Part shown: positions 60,766 through 64,000 of the stretch, one piece after another
Numbering within the stretch: position 1 is the stretch's first letter
Layout of the letters: every line of letters begins with the position of its first letter
Assembly: GCF_030272615.1 (NCBI RefSeq)
Contig: NC_081413.1
Coordinates: 450,038,538-450,102,537 of the forward strand
Direction: 5' to 3'
DNA length: 64,000 bases
DNA from: Cryptomeria japonica
Lineage: Eukaryota > Streptophyta > Pinopsida > Cupressales > Cupressaceae
The notes under the pieces: generated by a model
What the model was told of the DNA's origin: nothing
The model's input: only the letters and a program-made list of their open reading frames with translations
Database searches by the model: none
Translations under genes and position numbers: made by a program

Positions 60766-62129
60766 CTATCTCTCTAATGGCGCAATATGATCATGCTGAC
60801 TCATTATGGTAGCCCTACACATCTCCATCTCCTCTATCCTAGCTGTCTCTGGCTCTATGGGTATATCCTGCAATGATTCCTGATTGGCTGAATCTGGCTC
60901 ATAATATTCATCGTCATCCCCCTCATCCTCATCACTACGCTCATCCTCCTCATCCTCATCTCTATCCTCATCATCTCCCTCCTCCTCTCCAGCGAGTGGG
61001 AAGTCCTCCTGTCTCCTAGGTACTGGAATATCAGGATCTGTCAATGGCACAAGCCGTCGTCATGCAAACCATCGCTCATACTCCTCTGTCATCCTGACGT
61101 CCACCACATCTGATCTCTAGTCCCACTATCTTTGTTGTAGCTATGTGAAGTCAGCATATGCTATGTGTGGCTGAATCATTCTCCCCTGTGTGGCTGAATC
61201 ATTCTCCCCCACTGACTCATCTCTCTGTGAGATCGGGCAAAGTGTGTAGTCCCTCTAGGTACATCCTGCCTCTCTCCAAACTATCGTCTGACTCTCTCTG
61301 GTAGATACATCTCAATCACTCTTTGGCAATTCACTAGTCACCCAATCAGGTATCTCTCCTGTCTGTAATACAGTAGCTCATCACTATCATCTGACCATCT
61401 AGGGCAATCAAGATATGGTCTCCATGTGAACTCTCTCAATCTGTCTAGCTCATGTCGCCAATACAATATGTATCCAAAAGGACCCTATCTCAGTGCTCCC
61501 CCATAGCAGTACACATATGGTCGATATGGTAATACCTATCTCTCTGCAATCGGTTGACATATGGCTATGTGCTCAAATGCCCATACCTATAACAGTGTGA
61601 CTCCATAGCTCAAAGTCTGAACTCCCTGATATGCTATCTTATGCAACTGAAAATATAGCATCGCGAGCATGCATGGTCCCCATGCGTATACAATACCCTC
61701 TGTCACCATCCACTCTAGCACTCTTCCCCATCCAATAGGGAATCCATATCCTCATCTGTCCCCTGCTAATAGGCATGCTATAACCACTGCTATCACCACA
61801 TATCACTGATCGTACTCTGATGCCATGGTCTCCCAGCCAATCTCTCTCTCTACGATATCCAGATCATTTGCATCGCACTCAAATAATCTGCACAAAGCAT
61901 CTCTCCCTATCACCGGGTCATACTCTATCATCTCCTCATGAATCAAAATGTGGAGGATACGCCATACTTCCTCTAGTGTCACAGTCACCTCTCCAGTCGC
62001 CAGATGGAATGAGGAGGTCTTTGAATGCCATCGCTCTGCCAATGTGGTGAGTAGTCCTGTGTTTTCCCTAATCTCAGGCATGAATGTGATATAGTATATT
62101 CCAAGTCTTGCTAATGTATCTTTGTCCAT
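60766..62129 (-). pseudogene. Element J: antisense plant mobile domain ORF
   Basis: Minus-strand frame from Met 62129. PMD blocks in order: LTTLAERWHSKTSSFHLATG, EVTVTLEEVWRILHI, IGRDALCRLFECD, MASEYDQ, a stop, YVVIAVVIACLLAGDR, a stop, GYGFPIGWGRVLEWMV, IVYAWGPCMLAMLY, VWAFEHIAICQP. After further decay and a frame change an acidic tail follows (GEEEGDDEDRDEDEEDERSD, 61050-60766), probably disordered. The layout matches the split antisense ORF of E, which has PMD then an acidic tail. Function in LTR elements is unknown. Confidence 0.8.
61160..61212. repeat. 24-bp tandem duplication in the PMD ORF
   Basis: TGTGTGGCTGAATCATTCTC occurs twice in tandem (about 61165 and 61189), within decayed coding sequence. 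Confidence 0.8.
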
Positions 62130-63019
62130 GCTTCTGAGTCTATGTCATAACATGAAGCAGTCAGGTTGGTTCTCCCACGTAATCAGTGGATACTGTCGAC
62201 TCTGCATCACAATTGGGGCACATTTTGTCAGTTTTAGGGTTTCCTCCTACGGGCTGCATTTCCTTGTTTCATCCACAAATTAGGGTGTTTCTAATCTATT
62301 TTGACCTATCCTACCCTTATCCCCCTTTTCGGAACATTCGCATGCTATTTTTGACCAAATTTGAATTCCCAGTGCACAACTGCGCTTGTGTGTTGTGTCC
62401 TATGCCTGTGTTGCATCAACTTGCACCTGTGTACACTACACAGGTGCAGGATACCCTACACAAGCGCAGGATGTGCTCACACAGGCATAGAAGTCACTTT
62501 CTTCATTCCCTGTGGGCCCCGCAATGTCTCGCAAGTGATCAAAATTCGTAAAATTGACAATACAGGTTTTTGAGATACATACCGCTACTCCTGCATCATC
62601 CAATCATATGTATGTGCGTACACATTCCCCTAGGTGATCTACCATTGGAATGTTCACCATCTCTCTGTAAGTGTCCTTTTCCAGAGCAACAAATCCTCCT
62701 CTTTGGCTAGTGCAAATGATCTCTTTTCACTCTCTTTGTCTCATTTATAAATCTTTGTCAGTGCATAGATGGATGTGCACTCTCTCCATCTTATGCTGGT
62801 CATGGTCTTTTGCACCTTCAATTGCTTGTCCTTTGTGTATCCAATCCCCGATTGTCAGTCTGTTTGCTCCTATCATTTTCTATCATTCTTATTGATCAAT
62901 TGGCCTCTTTTCTGGATGTTTCCGGCCAATTCCTCGAGGGGGCATGCATATGTCATTGTCATTATTTGGGGCATTTTCATTATCATTCTTTGAAACAATG
63001 CTTAAAATCGCATTGTCTC
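62130..63019 (+). other. Region upstream of the antisense PMD ORF, and J 3' end
   Basis: No ORF supported. Holds a 12-bp perfect hairpin (62422-62448) inside a cluster of short CACAGG/CACAAG-type repeats. From about 62867 the sequence again matches the 3' end of I (TTGGCCTCTTTTCT, GGGGGCATGCATATGTCATTG), so the PMD segment ends near there. Confidence 0.6.
62422..62448. repeat. Perfect 12-bp inverted repeat with 3-base loop
   Basis: TGCACCTGTGTA, loop CAC, TACACAGGTGCA. It lies ~300 bases upstream of the antisense PMD start. Could be a cruciform or protein site; no family recognised. Confidence 0.85.
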
Positions 63020-63033
63020 AAAGAGGGGCAAAA
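63020..63033 (+). promoter_or_regulatory. Element J: polypurine tract
   Basis: AAAGAGGGGCAAAA directly before the 3' LTR, identical to that of I. Confidence 0.85.
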
Positions 63034-64000
63034 TGTAGACATCTAAAAATGGTCAACGCTTGCGGAGTCATACTTTAACATTAACACATTGCCCTATTTT
63101 AGGGTTTTTGCGTCGCATTAACATTTCTCCTATGATTCGCACTTGGTCTTTATCATTTGCGAGCATCGAGTCCATCTTTTGCATTCTTCAGTTGTCTCAC
63201 TTTCGAATTTGGTCTTGTCAATAACAATCTTCAGTCATGATTTTGGTCGATCTTATCTTGTCGCATCAATGTGCGAGCTCATTTGGCATATTTTGACATC
63301 ATCAATCCTAATCGATGATGGAATTAGGGTTTTGTCCTCTTATCAATCTTGTCATCTTGTGATTGATTTGTCATCGATCGTTGTCATTTTCAATTTTATC
63401 ATCATGCCATCGATTTGTCATCGATCGTTGTCCTTTTCAATCTTGTCATCTTGCGATCGATTTGTCATCAATCGTGGTCATTTTCAATCTTGTCGTTTTG
63501 CAATCTATTTTGTCATCGATCGTTGTTGTTTTTTTCATTTTGTGATCAATTTGACATCGATCGTCGTCCTTCTCAATCATGTCAATTTGGATCGATTAGT
63601 CATTGTTCCTCGTCAATTGGCGCATTTATCAATCAAATCGTTTGTCAGCATTGGTCCTTTGTTGATCAGAATCATGATCGAATCGACATCAATTATCTTT
63701 TGTCAAGACCTAATTGTCATCCTTGCATTTCTAATTCATCTTCTAGGGTTTTATGATTTATTCATTTAACCTTATTTGTCATTTTCCCTCTAGGTTAAAT
63801 AATTTATTTATTTATCTTAAGTCTTCTTGTCACAATTAAATATTTATTTAATTGGCTAACTAATTCCTCCCTCTTTTTGTGAATTAATTAATGAATGAAA
63901 AAGTATTAATTAATTTACCTAATTTTCTAATTTCCTAATTTCTAATTCATCTAATTTTCTGTTTTCTCCTATTTTTCTAATATTTCTCCTAATTTCATGG
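63034..64000 (+). repeat. Element J: 3' LTR (truncated by window end)
   Basis: First 967 bases of the LTR, starting TGTAGACATCTAAAAATGG, collinear with 52261-53225, including the 47-bp array (63345-63580). It should run to roughly 64520. Confidence 0.92.

Larger units (their letters stand above)
52261..64000 (+). mobile_element. Element J: pol-less LTR element, relative of I (3' end outside window)
   Basis: 5' LTR 52261-53746, leader, ~880-codon P/S/Q-rich ORF, A-rich repeats, an antisense PMD segment (about 60018-62866), polypurine tract 63020-63033 and 3' LTR from 63034, truncated by the window. The internal sequence is collinear with I except for the PMD segment. No RT, integrase or protease blocks. 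The first LTR base pair is TA instead of TG. Confidence 0.92.

Overview
The window reads as intergenic DNA from a large, repeat-dense plant nuclear genome. Evidence: AT-rich sequence, Ty1/copia and Ty3/gypsy polyproteins of plant type, initiator-Met-type primer binding sites (TGGTATCAGAGC), and plant mobile domain (PMD) ORFs. A conifer or other gymnosperm is my tentative guess from the long, old, deeply nested LTR elements; I cannot prove it. I found no host gene, tRNA, rRNA or CRISPR array. Almost every recognisable ORF is retroelement-derived, and nearly all carry stops or frameshifts.

Layout (letters are my own labels). A: 3' end of a plus-strand copia element (2-660, resuming 8252-9742), split by B. 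B: complete minus-strand copia element (661-8246, TSD GTATG). 9743 to ~10430: probable minus-strand LTR fragment into which A inserted. ~10430-11990: nothing recognised. G: decayed gypsy-type gag-pro remnant in three pieces (12015-12255, 13941-14200, 49361-51929). M: 1.67 kb minus-strand insertion in G with a 13-bp direct repeat. E: gypsy (Tat-like) element of 35.2 kb including its nested insertions (14201-49355, TSD CAAAT).

Inside E: D, a gypsy LTR plus gag remnant (~17540-25930), itself hosting copia element C (19217-25594, TSD CAGTG). E also has an antisense PMD ORF, split by H (28944-46333, TSD CAATC). H is a pol-less LTR element with a multi-zinc-knuckle gag and a very long unknown ORF. 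H is in turn split by I (minus strand, 32680-42514, TSD GTTCT). Downstream of G is J (52261 to beyond 64000), a plus-strand relative of I carrying its own antisense PMD ORF.

Relative age follows from nesting: G before E; E before D and H; D before C; H before I; A before B. The insertion boundaries are supported by matching 5-bp target duplications and, for C, H, I, M and E, by continuity of the interrupted host sequence or reading frame once the insert and one duplicate are ignored.

The most interesting content is a set of pol-less elements (H; I and J) with large ORFs of unknown function, and repeated association of LTR elements with antisense PMD-type ORFs. Autonomous copia (A/B/C) and gypsy (E) copies may once have supplied the enzymes: H shares LTR end and primer-site motifs with copia A/B/C, and I shares a primer-site motif with E. 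That partnership is inference.
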